Shown one piece after another: positions 1 through 8,295 of a DNA stretch of 64,000 bases; the first letter of the stretch is position 1; each line of letters starts with the position of its first letter. This stretch comes from Jeotgalibacillus proteolyticus (lineage in GTDB: Bacteria > Bacillota > Bacilli > Bacillales > Jeotgalibacillaceae): positions 1-64,000 of the forward strand of contig NZ_PREZ01000001.1 in assembly GCF_002926065.1 (NCBI RefSeq), read 5' to 3'. The notes beneath the pieces are model-generated. The model did not search any database, was not told the DNA's origin, and saw only the letters and a list, made by a program, of their open reading frames with translations. The position numbers were made by a program, and so were the translations under genes.

Positions 1-60
1 TGTAAACGCTAGAATAAAGTTGACAGTTTTTGCTCGATAGGATTTTACACTTTTGCTCAA
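1..60 (+). repeat. IS21 left end with internal terminal repeats
   Basis: After the TGTAAACG tip there are two partial copies of the terminal-repeat core: AGTTTTTGCTCG near 25-36 and TTTTACACTTTTGCTC near 44-59. The same core is found inverted in the right end. These are presumed IstA binding sites, by analogy with IS21. Confidence 0.7.
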
Positions 61-117
61 TCAACCTACTACTTTAGTAAAATAGAGCGTGACGTTATTT
101 TACTGGAGGTTAGGATT

Positions 118-1677
118 TTGGAGGAGAAGTTAGTGTTATACATAAAGATTCATGAATTACATAAGAGAAAGTTTAAAATAGCACAAATCGCTAAGGAGCT
201 GAAGATTTCAAGACCGACTGTCTATAAGTATTTAGGCATGACATTTGAGGAAGCAAAAACATACACGGAGCAGCCTTTGGGGAAGAAGAAAAAACTAGAT
301 CTTTATAAAGACTGGATACTAGCCTGGCTGGAAGAGTATCCTCACTTGAGTAGTGCCCAAATTTATGATTGGCTTTTGGAGAGATATCCCGACCTCCTGG
401 TCGGTGAAAGTACGATGAGAGCGTATGTGAAAGATATTCGAGAAGTCTATCAGATTGAGAAAGAGGTTACTGTCCGTCAATACGAAGCTGTTCCAGAACA
501 ACCGATGGGTAAACAACTTCAGGTCGACTGGGGGATCACAAGACAGAAAACGACTGACAACAAAGAAATCAAACTGTACTTTATTGCCTTTGTATTGGCC
601 CACTCCAGACAAAAATATACGGAATGGCAGACCCATCCTTTCACCACAAGAGATGCGATTCGCTGCCATGAAAATGCATTTCAGTTCTATGGAGGACGAA
701 CAGAAGAAATCGTCTATGACCAGGATAACTTGATCGCAGTGAGTGAAAATGCGGGACAGCTGCTTTTAACAACTGAGTTTCAAAGCTATGTAAATGAACG
801 AAAATTTAACGTTTATCTGTGCAGAAGAGCTGACCCAGAATCTAAAGGTATGATTGAAAATGTAGTGAAATACGTAAAAGGCAATTTCTCAGACAGTCGT
901 GTGTTTAGCGACATAGAAGACTGGAATGAACGAGCAAGACAATGGCTCGTACGTACTGGAAACCATAAGGTTCACCAGACAACGAAAAAAAGACCAGCAG
1001 AAGTGTTTCTCCTCGAAAAGCAACACTTACAGCCAGTCTCTTCATTACTTTCATATGAAAGTACCAATAACCAAAGTATAACAAGAAGTGTAAGCAAGGA
1101 CAATACGATCCGATACAAATCAAACCGTTATTCCGTCCCATTAGGGACTTATCAAACAATGAGTGAAAATCTTGTGTGGATTGAAGTGAAGGACGAAGAT
1201 TATCAGACCCTTGTCATTCGCAGAGAAGCAAAAGGTGATGTCATTGCCGAGCATATGATTAGCTTAGAAAAAGGAAAACTTATTCAAAACCGTCATCATA
1301 CCCGTGATCGCTCCAAAGGGGTTGAAGAGTTTAAGCAACACCTCATCTCTTACTTTGAAGATCAGATTCAGGCAACTACTTATTTAGATGAGATTAGTCA
1401 AAGATACCCAAGGTATCGTCGAGATCAATTTGTGATTATCAATAAGATCATTCAACGATATCCAGCGTTAATTGATACTGTTTTGACCAAGTGCCTGACA
1501 GAGAAATTATACAATGCGAATGATTTTCGTGATATTGCCCATCACCTTGATACATTGCGAGACGGACCAAATGAAGAGGTACAATCCTTGCATACCATTC
1601 TACCAAAACATTCTCATATCAAAGCCTCTACCCGTTCTCTAAATGCCTATACCAGCATTTTAGGAGGTAGAAGCTGA
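118..1677 (+). CDS. istA: IS21-family transposase IstA
   Basis: IstA is the DDE transposase that, with the IstB ATPase, cuts and joins the element's ends. The N-terminus (about residues 15-45) reads as a helix-turn-helix. The retroviral integrase-like core shows D137 (VDWG), an Asp in YDQDN (D201 or D203) and E247 in the KGMIEN motif, so the catalytic triad appears complete. The length (519 aa) is normal for the family. I take the TTG at 118 as start because CTGGAGGT lies a good distance upstream and no better codon is in frame. Its stop overlaps the istB start (TGATG), so translation is coupled. Confidence 0.93.
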   Translation: MEEKLVLYIKIHELHKRKFKIAQIAKELKISRPTVYKYLGMTFEEAKTYTEQPLGKKKKLDLYKDWILAWLEEYPHLSSAQIYDWLLERYPDLLVGESTMRAYVKDIREVYQIEKEVTVRQYEAVPEQPMGKQLQVDWGITRQKTTDNKEIKLYFIAFVLAHSRQKYTEWQTHPFTTRDAIRCHENAFQFYGGRTEEIVYDQDNLIAVSENAGQLLLTTEFQSYVNERKFNVYLCRRADPESKGMIENVVKYVKGNFSDSRVFSDIEDWNERARQWLVRTGNHKVHQTTKKRPAEVFLLEKQHLQPVSSLLSYESTNNQSITRSVSKDNTIRYKSNRYSVPLGTYQTMSENLVWIEVKDEDYQTLVIRREAKGDVIAEHMISLEKGKLIQNRHHTRDRSKGVEEFKQHLISYFEDQIQATTYLDEISQRYPRYRRDQFVIINKIIQRYPALIDTVLTKCLTEKLYNANDFRDIAHHLDTLRDGPNEEVQSLHTILPKHSHIKASTRSLNAYTSILGGRS

Positions 1678-2441
1678 TGAATAAGACTGTACATGAACTA
1701 CAAGATCTATTCCGTCAGTTACGTTTATCAGAGACTGCGGAGGAGCTGCCACAGCTTCTTCGCGAAGCTGAAAAAGCATCATGGACCTACTTGGAATTTT
1801 TAGAGTCTATCACTCGATATGAATTAGCCAAACGTGAAGCGAAAAGCCTTGAAAAGAGAATGAAATGGGCACGCTTCCCTTTCGTGAAGTCGTTAGATGA
1901 GTTTGAGTTGAAAGGACAAAACGTTCTGACGGCTCGTCAGCTTTCTCAACTTCGAGAATTAAGCTGGCTAGAGCAACAGTACAATTTAATTCTTCTAGGT
2001 CCCCCCGGCATTGGAAAAACATACATCGCAATTGGGCTTGGACTTGAAGCTGTATACAGAGGGTTCAATGTTTATTTCGCTACAATGGGTGAACTTGTGC
2101 AGCTACTAAAATCAGAAGAATATTTGAATAAATCTAAAGTTCAACTCAAAAGAATGAGAAATGCCGATCTTGTGATCATCGATGATTTAATGTATATGGC
2201 CATGGATCAGAGAGAAGCAAACTTGTTCTTTCATTTGATTAATCATTTATACGAACGAAGTTCGATCATCCTGACTTCAAATAAAAGTCCAGATGAATGG
2301 GGTAATTTAATTGGTGATCAAGGGATTACAACAGCTATTTTAGATCGCTTACTTCATCGTGTGGAAGTCATCCATGGTGGTGAAAACGAGGAGAGTCATC
2401 GTATGAAAAACCGGAAAAGCATTTTTTCAGCAAAAGTGTAA
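1677..2441 (+). CDS. istB: IS21-family helper ATPase IstB
   Basis: IstB is the AAA+ (DnaA/DnaC-like) ATPase that assists IstA in target choice and strand transfer. A Walker A motif GPPGIGKT is at residues 108-115 and a Walker B motif LVIIDD ends at D169-D170. The length (254 aa) is typical. Its ATG overlaps the last base of istA. The reading frame is intact, which supports an autonomous element. Confidence 0.93.
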   Translation: MNKTVHELQDLFRQLRLSETAEELPQLLREAEKASWTYLEFLESITRYELAKREAKSLEKRMKWARFPFVKSLDEFELKGQNVLTARQLSQLRELSWLEQQYNLILLGPPGIGKTYIAIGLGLEAVYRGFNVYFATMGELVQLLKSEEYLNKSKVQLKRMRNADLVIIDDLMYMAMDQREANLFFHLINHLYERSSIILTSNKSPDEWGNLIGDQGITTAILDRLLHRVEVIHGGENEESHRMKNRKSIFSAKV

Positions 2442-2485
2442 AAAGGAAACGAGCAAAAAGTGTAAAATTCGACTTGACGTCTACA
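2430..2485 (-). repeat. IS21 right end with internal terminal repeats
   Basis: Read on the minus strand this begins TGTAGACG and contains TTTTACACTTTTTGCTCG followed by a second TTTTTACACTTTTGCT copy, matching the left end. The istB stop codon lies inside this repeat zone. The boundary at 2485 is set by the CA dinucleotide that pairs with the TG at base 1. Confidence 0.7.
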
Positions 2486-2764
2486 AAAGTACCCTTGTAT
2501 TTTTTTATTGTACAAGTAGTGCAAGTTCTTAAGCGCGATTATCTAATTGAACCATCTTCAGGGATTATACCTGAGCATGTAACTGCAGACGATGTATTAG
2601 AATCTATTCACTTTGATAGTTATGATAAGTTAGAAGATCTTAAGTTGCAAAAAGTCGTTTTAGAGGAACAAAATAAATTAAATGAAGAAATTGCAATACA
2701 ACATCAGATCCCTAATCTTATTTGGGTGGATTTTTCAAAAAGAACGGTTATAACAAAGCAATAA
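2486..2764 (+). pseudogene. 3' remnant of a gene cut by the IS21 insertion
   Basis: An open frame runs from inside the IS right end into flanking DNA and stops at 2764. Only the part after 2485 belongs to the host sequence. It encodes about 92 residues, rich in charged amino acids in the second half, with no motif I recognise. There is no credible ribosome-binding site or start codon of its own. Because a phage lysis cassette follows directly, the intact gene was probably a late prophage gene upstream of the holin, but this is inferred from position only. Confidence 0.5.
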
Positions 2765-2768
2765 TCTT

Positions 2769-2798
2769 AAAGACATCTCAACAATGGAGTGTCTTTTA
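2769..2798 (+). terminator. probable intrinsic terminator after the truncated gene
   Basis: AAAGACA at 2769 pairs with TGTCTTT near 2790, with a CTC/GAG extension, and is followed by TTATTT. It lies just after the stop codon of the truncated gene and before the lysis cassette. Confidence 0.5.
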
Positions 2799-2855
2799 TT
2801 TATGCAACAAAGGAGGTGTAAGACCTAATATACTTTTATTTCTAAGGGGGATTCA

Positions 2856-3170
2856 ATGCAACTTGCACAAGAAATTGCTAACTCACAAGCAGTGTGGACG
2901 CTATGCTGCATTTTCTTAGCCGCAACTGTTATTCGGGAAATGAGAAAAGAAAACATAGAGAGAGAAAAAGAACTGAAAGAATCGAATGCAATTACGAGGG
3001 CAGAAGCCCAGCGACGGGAAGAAAGGCTACTTAACCATTTGGATCGATCGAATGATATACAGCAACAAACATCAAATGCACTGCAATCCATTCAAAAAAC
3101 AATGATTACCATTGAAAGCAGAGTGGATCGGGTGGAGAAAAGAATCTATCGAAAGCGAGAGGATCAATAA
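2856..3170 (+). CDS. BhlA/UviB-like holin-associated small protein
   Basis: This 104-aa protein has one hydrophobic N-terminal segment (about residues 12-25, WTLCCIFLAATVI) followed by a long, highly charged, coiled-coil-like tail. That layout is typical of BhlA/UviB proteins found next to phage holins and endolysins. AAGGGGG lies upstream of the ATG. It overlaps the next gene by one base (TAATG). The role in lysis is inferred from architecture and neighbours. Confidence 0.65.
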   Translation: MQLAQEIANSQAVWTLCCIFLAATVIREMRKENIEREKELKESNAITRAEAQRREERLLNHLDRSNDIQQQTSNALQSIQKTMITIESRVDRVEKRIYRKREDQ

Positions 3171-3442
3171 TGGAAATAGAAGCTGTATTGTTATTCGCAA
3201 CGATCTTAGCGCCTATTGTTTTGGCTTTAATCGAAGTAGCCAAGAAAACAGGACCAATACCGAAAAACCTTCTCCCACTCATTGCCCTGGCAATGGGTAT
3301 TTTTATTGGCTTCGCAGCAAGTCCATTTACAGATTTAGACACCACTTTACGAATGTGGGCCGGAGGCTTTGCAGGATTAAGTGCTACCGGGCTTTTTGAA
3401 ATTGGAAAGAAGAGATCCGGACTAACAAAGGAGGACATTTAA
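3170..3442 (+). CDS. phage holin, A118 type
   Basis: A 90-aa protein with two hydrophobic segments (about residues 4-22 and 33-50) and a third weaker one (about 60-78), ending in a charged tail. The order and short motifs (an AKKTGPIPK-like turn and an MWAG...TGLFE stretch) resemble the Listeria phage A118 holin family. Holins form membrane lesions that release the endolysin. It is translationally coupled to the BhlA-like gene upstream and followed two bases later by the endolysin, completing a lysis cassette. Confidence 0.8.
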   Translation: MEIEAVLLFATILAPIVLALIEVAKKTGPIPKNLLPLIALAMGIFIGFAASPFTDLDTTLRMWAGGFAGLSATGLFEIGKKRSGLTKEDI

Positions 3443-3443
3443 C

Positions 3444-4444
3444 ATGACAAACATTCAAGATTTACGAGCACGCACTCCGTTCAGTAATAACAGAAGATCG
3501 ATATCCAGAGTTACACACATTGCCCGTCACCACTCAGCTACCGAACAAGGAAACTTCGATTCGTTTATGGATCACTGGAGACGTGTAAGAGGATGGGGGA
3601 CCGGTGGGTATCATGAGATTATTCTTCGCGATGGAACGGTCCAACGTTGTTATGACTATGATCAAATTACAAACGGTGTAGCAAACTATAATCCAAATAT
3701 CTATAATATTTGCTTAGTTGGTAATGGTTCTTTTACAGCTGCACAAGAAAAAGCATTTGAAGAGCGAGCTGAAAATGCCAGGAAAGTATTTGGTCTTTCT
3801 GCATCGAGAGTGATTGGCCATAACGAATTTTCAGGAACAAACACTTCTTGCCCAGGTATCAATATGAATACAGTACGCGCACGGTTGGGCGATGGAAAAG
3901 GGCCTGTTCATGTTTCTAATCCACCAAATGCTTCGACTACACCGAATGTTACAGTATCGAACAGCATTGTGGATTGGCTAAGTAAAAATGGTGTAGATTC
4001 ATCTTTTGCCAACCGAGAGAAGTTAGCTGCTCAATATGGTATAGCTAATTACCGAGGAACAGCAGAACAAAATACATCTTTACTAAAATCTTGCAAAGTG
4101 GTACCGGTCAAGCTGCTTCTAAATCAATCACTCAAATGGCTCAGGAAGTTCTCGATAAAAAACATGGTAATGGTCACAATAACCGCATAAAGTCCCTTGG
4201 TATTAGTGCTGAAGAATATCAAAAAGTGCGCGCTGAAGTGAATCGTAGATCTGGTGTTTCAATTCCTGTAGCATCAAGTCGGCAAAAGCCACAAGCAGGA
4301 GAGGGCATAGTCGACTACATGAACCGTATGAAGTTAGATTCGTCCTACAATAACCGTGCGAGATTGGCTGCTCAACATGGTATTTATAATTATAGTGGGA
4401 CAGCATCGCAAAACTCACTATTACTAACAAAAATAAGTCGTTAA
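3444..4444 (+). pseudogene. phage N-acetylmuramoyl-L-alanine amidase (endolysin), frameshifted
   Basis: The N-terminal half (about residues 20-150) is an Amidase_2/PGRP-type domain with a THIARHHSA segment, and H(N)E and SCPG motifs that fit zinc-dependent amidases. Around 4088-4093 (AAATCTTGCAA) the frame breaks. The first frame continues as nonsense to 4190. The plus-one frame from 4091 continues sensibly to 4444 with a CW_7-like cell-wall-binding domain (about 4110-4250) and a second copy of a DSS-NR-LAAQ-GI-NY-GTA-QN module. Restoring one base would give about 333 aa. This is either a real inactivating deletion or a sequencing error at a short T-run. Confidence 0.8.
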
Positions 4445-4499
4445 GATAAATTTTAAGCCCTTCGACTTCCACATCGGGGCCTTTACACCACACAAAAAA

Positions 4500-4526
4500 C
4501 CCCCTCTTTCTAGTGAATTGAGGGGG
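4500..4526 (-). terminator. intrinsic terminator of the apeA-like gene
   Basis: CCCCCTC at 4500 pairs with GAGGGGG ending at 4526. On the minus strand the hairpin is followed by a T-run (AAAAAA at 4494-4499 on the plus strand), so it terminates the leftward transcript that ends at 4533. Confidence 0.8.
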
Positions 4527-4532
4527 CATGTA

Positions 4533-5999
4533 TTACTTTTTAAGATAACTATAAATAGACTGCAGTTTGTTAAATGAATCTACCTCTTGAACATTTAACA
4601 CACTGAGTACATGAATGATCATTATAACCTTCAATCTGTGAGTATCAAGGATCAGGTCAATATCTGAACTTTTAATTTTATCTTTATATCTCTCTTCATC
4701 TAAATGAGTTAGGTAATTTCTTCGATCTCCAATATTTTTAATGAATGATTTAACCTCATTAGTATCACCGATGAAAGTCCTAATAGTCTTTAAATCTAGC
4801 TTAGAGATTAAAGATGTTAATCGGTCTTTAAGAGAAAAAGCATCTGGATTAGATATTCTATTTTTGATTAGTGTAGCAAAATCTTTATCAAATTCTAAAT
4901 CTAGGTATTCAATAAGTTTTGTTCTCTTACTCAAATAATCATCTTTTTCCTCTGTGGTCATTAACTTTTCTCCTGAGAATCTTCTATGAAAAATTTCAGC
5001 CGTTTGAGCTATATTTAAAAATACATTTTCAGCAGACATAGAATTATAATGATCACCATTAATAAAGTCTACTAAAACTCTTAAGTCATTTTCTTTTTCA
5101 AACCATAAGGATATTAAGCTTGAAAAGTCTTTAATTTCCGGTAATGTTAATAGTATTTTACTCCGTTTAAGTTTCATTTCATTGTAAGATCCGTGCTGTC
5201 TATGTAATACTTTAAATTTTTTTCTGTACTGCTTTCCATTTTGCTCTTTATCAAGGTAATCCCCGTAGATATTAATATTGTCAAAAAATAGAGGGGCACC
5301 GATTAGAAGAGTTAGCAAACTTTTTAATGAATATATTTTCTGAACAAACCAATCTAAAGATTCCATCTCCTGATCTCGAGTTAATTCATATTGAAACAGA
5401 AATTTGTAGTTATAAATTTGATTTCTTTCTTCAGTCCCAGAAATGTTCAACATGTAGTTCTCTTTTAGTATGGTGCCGAATTTTTCAATTGGCCATTCCA
5501 ATAAGTTTTGTTTTATTTTTGCAAGATCAACCGTCTGAGAAAATACTTGGTCATTTTCCTGTGACATAATATGGTCATTATTAATTCTATTTATTCCAGA
5601 CCAGATTCCTAAGTCATTAGTAGAAAACGTAATGAATTTAAACTTGTAATTGTTATTAATGAACTCAGTCCCAACTATTGCATCATCAACCTCATATTTT
5701 TCTACACTTATCCCATTGAATCTAGTTGTAGAATTTGTCTTAGCACAATTTAGTAAACTAATTCTCTCTCCTGATTCTGCAATACCGTAGATTGTTAAGA
5801 AGGAAGAATCATCTTGTGTGAATGCACCGATTAAGGAATGGTCAACTGGTTTTAAAGTACCTACGAGATCAAGTTCAATTTTATTCTGAGAATAATTCAG
5901 AGATCCAATGACATTTAGTTCTTCCTCATTTAAACCCCATCTACCTCTTAATTCTAATTCATCAAATAGTGAATGATCTTTTAATTTCTTCTTTACCAT
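4533..5999 (-). CDS. ApeA-like anti-phage HEPN-domain protein
   Basis: The N-terminal about 160 residues fit the ApeA N-terminal domain 1 pattern: GRWGL, then alternating beta-strands with short G and L-rich repeats, ending near GIWSG. The C-terminus holds a HEPN ribonuclease motif R427-N428-x3-H432 (RNYLTH), matching Rx4-6H. ApeA proteins are reported abortive-infection effectors that cleave RNA through HEPN. The length, 488 aa, suits the family. I take the ATG at 5999; an upstream TTG at 6020 has no better ribosome-binding site. It lies about 60 bases after a small acidic gene on the same strand with no terminator between, so the two are probably one operon. The family call is from pattern recognition, not a search. 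Confidence 0.78.
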   Translation of the reverse strand: MVKKKLKDHSLFDELELRGRWGLNEEELNVIGSLNYSQNKIELDLVGTLKPVDHSLIGAFTQDDSSFLTIYGIAESGERISLLNCAKTNSTTRFNGISVEKYEVDDAIVGTEFINNNYKFKFITFSTNDLGIWSGINRINNDHIMSQENDQVFSQTVDLAKIKQNLLEWPIEKFGTILKENYMLNISGTEERNQIYNYKFLFQYELTRDQEMESLDWFVQKIYSLKSLLTLLIGAPLFFDNINIYGDYLDKEQNGKQYRKKFKVLHRQHGSYNEMKLKRSKILLTLPEIKDFSSLISLWFEKENDLRVLVDFINGDHYNSMSAENVFLNIAQTAEIFHRRFSGEKLMTTEEKDDYLSKRTKLIEYLDLEFDKDFATLIKNRISNPDAFSLKDRLTSLISKLDLKTIRTFIGDTNEVKSFIKNIGDRRNYLTHLDEERYKDKIKSSDIDLILDTHRLKVIMIIHVLSVLNVQEVDSFNKLQSIYSYLKK

Positions 6000-6060
6000 T
6001 ATCCTTATACATCCCTTCAAATTTAATTCAATCTGTATATGGTAGGGTTAGTTCTACAAA

Positions 6061-6345
6061 TCAATCCATTTGAGCGAGTGTATCTTTTCTATCTAGTTCC
6101 TCATCGTAAATAGCCCATTTACCATGATTTAATTGAATAACAAACTCATGATCTTGTATTAATTCTTTAGGATCACCTTCCTTATTTAAAAGATCTAAAT
6201 ACGCGAGAATTTCAGGTTCATTTTTGAACAATGTAATTAAGTCGTAGTCATCTTCGGTTACTGTAAAGGAAAAATGCAAATCGATAATTTCTAAATCCTC
6301 GTCAGTATATCCCTGTTCGATAAGATCAAATTTAAAGTAAAGCAT
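6061..6345 (-). CDS. small acidic protein of unknown function, upstream of apeA-like gene
   Basis: A 94-aa protein, rich in Asp, Glu, Leu and Ile, with no membrane segment and no motif I recognise. I start it at the ATG at 6345, not the in-frame codon at 6393, because a strong AAAGGAGGAG lies just before this ATG. It is the first gene of an apparent two-gene transcript with the ApeA-like HEPN gene. It could be a partner, inhibitor or unrelated passenger; the sequence does not decide. Confidence 0.7.
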   Translation of the reverse strand: MLYFKFDLIEQGYTDEDLEIIDLHFSFTVTEDDYDLITLFKNEPEILAYLDLLNKEGDPKELIQDHEFVIQLNHGKWAIYDEELDRKDTLAQMD

Positions 6346-6671
6346 AAAAACTCCTCCTTTAAAACAAAATGTTAATAAGCCTTTACCAAACAAAACACTT
6401 TTTGTGTGAGGAGTAACTGATAAACCTTCCGATCAAATCAATTTTTTACATCTAATAGTTTCTGTCATATGTTTTTCTATTGTAAGTAATATAGGCTAGT
6501 CTGAATTGAATCATGCGGCTTTCCCTTTTTACTGCAATTTTACAAAATGTGCTTTTATAGTAAAAAAAATTACTAATAATTGTCTTTTTACTTATCTCTA
6601 ATTTTAGCAATGTGTTAGAGTATTATAACAAAAAGAAAAGTTAAAATCTCATGAAAGAGAAGGTGATTTAA
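6346..6671. other. divergent intergenic region
   Basis: About 325 A+T-rich bases separate the leftward small gene/apeA-like pair from the rightward RES gene, so both promoters should lie here. I see an inverted repeat TAGTAA-N6-TTACTA at 6558-6575 and ribosome-binding sites at either edge, but no promoter pair I would call with confidence and no open frame worth reporting. Confidence 0.5.
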
Positions 6672-7688
6672 GTGGATTCCCAAGATTATTTACCCGAACT
6701 CAACAAAAGAGCAGAGAAATTTAAAGATAAAGCTCAGCTCAAATTAAGATATTGTGTTACCTGCCAACCCTATGATGGCGGTGATTATATTTGGATAATG
6801 GGCAATGAAACGACAGTCGAGGAAATTCTTGAAAGTTTAAATTGTCCAGAAAAATACCGTGAAGATATTGCGGCACACCTAAAATGTCCTAACTGTGGTA
6901 GGGAAGATTTTGATATATTTGATGTAGCTGGTACAGAAGATGAAACCATATTGGAAGAAGAAAAAAAATATCAAAAAATAATTTCTCGATTTGCTGATAA
7001 ATTAAGTGATTTTCGTTCACATTTAGAAAAATACCCATCTCTTGCACTATCTCATCCAATGGGTAAAAAAATACATCAGGAAATAACAAAAAGAAAAGTA
7101 GAATCGATTAATTTAAATCCTCAAAAATGGTCTAGAGCTAGGCAAGTAACTGAACCTAAGGTTTTCGAAAAGTCTGATATGACTGCTCCTAAAATTGGTC
7201 TATCCTCAGGTGGAAGATTTCATCATCAAGGACAAAGTGTCTTGTATTTGGCTGAAGATGAAGAATTAGCAATGATTGAAACACTTGATAATCCTAATGA
7301 TGCTTCATTAATTTGGATTCAAGAATATTCTCAAACAAGTAAATTGACAGACATACTTGATTTGAGGCATGAGTGGTCAGGATTAAACTCTACAGAGAAT
7401 GAAGTAATTCAAGCGCTCTTAGCTTCACGTTTTATATTTGATAAGGTTGAAGATAGATCAAGCAAATGGAGACCTCAGTATTTTATGACAAATTTTATTG
7501 CTGATTGTGCAAGGCAAGCAGGATTTAAAGGTATTATATACTCTTCAAGTAGATCTTATGGTAGTAATCTTGTTATTTTTAATTCTAACGAGCAGGCAGT
7601 AGAGGCATTAAGTAACCCTAAAATTTTTATATTCGAACCTAAAAATGATTCAAATAGAGATACAGATGATTTGACTAGGTTTTTCTAA
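6672..7688 (+). CDS. RES-domain protein with N-terminal zinc ribbon
   Basis: The C-terminal half is a RES domain, the NAD-degrading fold known from Xre-RES toxin-antitoxin systems: R155 and R157 in WSRAR, R182 in GRFHHQG, Y192 and a following E203 region, and a late GIIYSSSR...N...F segment. The N-terminus has two CxxC pairs (C28/C31 and C72/C75), consistent with a zinc ribbon, and a charged linker around residues 90-140. The start is GTG with AGAAGGTGA upstream. No Xre-type antitoxin gene is adjacent, unlike canonical systems. The long N-terminal extension suggests a different control or sensing mode. NADase activity is inferred, not shown. Confidence 0.78.
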   Translation: MDSQDYLPELNKRAEKFKDKAQLKLRYCVTCQPYDGGDYIWIMGNETTVEEILESLNCPEKYREDIAAHLKCPNCGREDFDIFDVAGTEDETILEEEKKYQKIISRFADKLSDFRSHLEKYPSLALSHPMGKKIHQEITKRKVESINLNPQKWSRARQVTEPKVFEKSDMTAPKIGLSSGGRFHHQGQSVLYLAEDEELAMIETLDNPNDASLIWIQEYSQTSKLTDILDLRHEWSGLNSTENEVIQALLASRFIFDKVEDRSSKWRPQYFMTNFIADCARQAGFKGIIYSSSRSYGSNLVIFNSNEQAVEALSNPKIFIFEPKNDSNRDTDDLTRFF

Positions 7689-7839
7689 ATCACTATCTGA
7701 TTGCAAAGTGAAGCTGATTGTATTTCAGAAAAGAAGTACATATTAAAAGAAAAGAGTGCTGTGCAAATGAAAGTCATGCTTAGATCAAGTTGTAGAGGTG
7801 AAGAGGGCCAGGGAGGTACTTATCACTTTATACTTAAAA

Positions 7840-8169
7840 TTACTCACCAACCATGCCGTCTCCATCATTATCACGCATGTATGGGTAAAGCCAGTGGTCG
7901 CTCATGATCGGCATTGTGAAACCTGCATCCTTTGCTTCCTGAATTGTTACTAGGCCATTTCCGTTTGTATCCACACTCGACACATCACCTTCTTTACCAG
8001 TTTCAGTTGATTCAGCAGACTAAGCTGGCTCGCTCTCTGTCAGACCGAGTGATTCGTTTACTCCGTTGGGGTTTAAATTATCAAGAGTATCCACTATCAC
8101 ATTACCCATTAAAGTGTAGGTATATTGATAACTTGAAGGGATTGCTATCCTCAAAGTAGTTCTACAATC
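7840..8169 (-). pseudogene. decayed gene for a secreted Ca-binding (DxDGDG) type protein
   Basis: Read leftward, a sensible frame runs from about 8169 to a TAA at 7840, interrupted by an in-frame TAG at 8020-8022. The C-terminal part carries a DTNGNG repeat, then a GFTMPI segment, HWLYPYM and DNDGDGM, resembling the EF-hand/Excalibur-like calcium-binding tails of Bacillus extracellular proteins. Before the TAG it reads as a linker rich in Glu and Ser. No start codon or ribosome-binding site is visible upstream, where another in-frame stop occurs. I therefore call it a truncated, inactive remnant. The parent enzyme type cannot be told. Confidence 0.6.
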
Positions 8170-8249
8170 TTAGATCATAGATAGGAGACCAGACAGGAGT
8201 TCTTTAGCGGATTTAGTTTTAGGAGAAGATTAATAATGGAGTAAAAAAA

Positions 8250-8283
8250 GTAAAAGCCAAGATCTTTTCACATTGGCTTTTAC
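8250..8283 (-). terminator. intrinsic terminator of the J-domain gene
   Basis: GTAAAAGCCAA (8250-8260) pairs perfectly with TTGGCTTTTAC (8273-8283). A-rich sequence at 8243-8249 gives the T-run for leftward transcription ending at 8296. Confidence 0.8.
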
Positions 8284-8295
8284 CTTCTTCAAATT

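Larger units (their letters stand above)
1..2485 (+). mobile_element. IS21-family insertion sequence, apparently complete
   Basis: The element carries the two-gene istA-istB arrangement of the IS21 family. Its outer ends are inverted: TGTAAACG at base 1 and, read on the other strand from 2485, TGTAGACG, giving the 5'-TG...CA-3' ends typical of the family. Each end also holds repeated copies of a TTTTACACTTTTTGCTCG-like motif, as expected for IS21 multiple terminal repeats. The left end coincides with the window start, so a target-site duplication cannot be checked and a few left-end bases could be missing. Both genes are uninterrupted, so the element looks potentially active. Confidence 0.88.

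Noticed and set aside
2722..2919. Open frame overlapping the start of the BhlA-like gene
   Set aside because: It has no start signal and crosses a terminator-like hairpin; the BhlA-like frame has a clear ribosome-binding site and family pattern.
3106..3438. Open frame antisense to the holin gene
   Set aside because: Opposite-strand shadow of the holin; the lysis cassette reads clearly on the plus strand.
7701..8159. Two plus-strand open frames in the region after the RES gene
   Set aside because: They overlap the readable minus-strand calcium-binding-type remnant and have no ribosome-binding sites or recognisable product.
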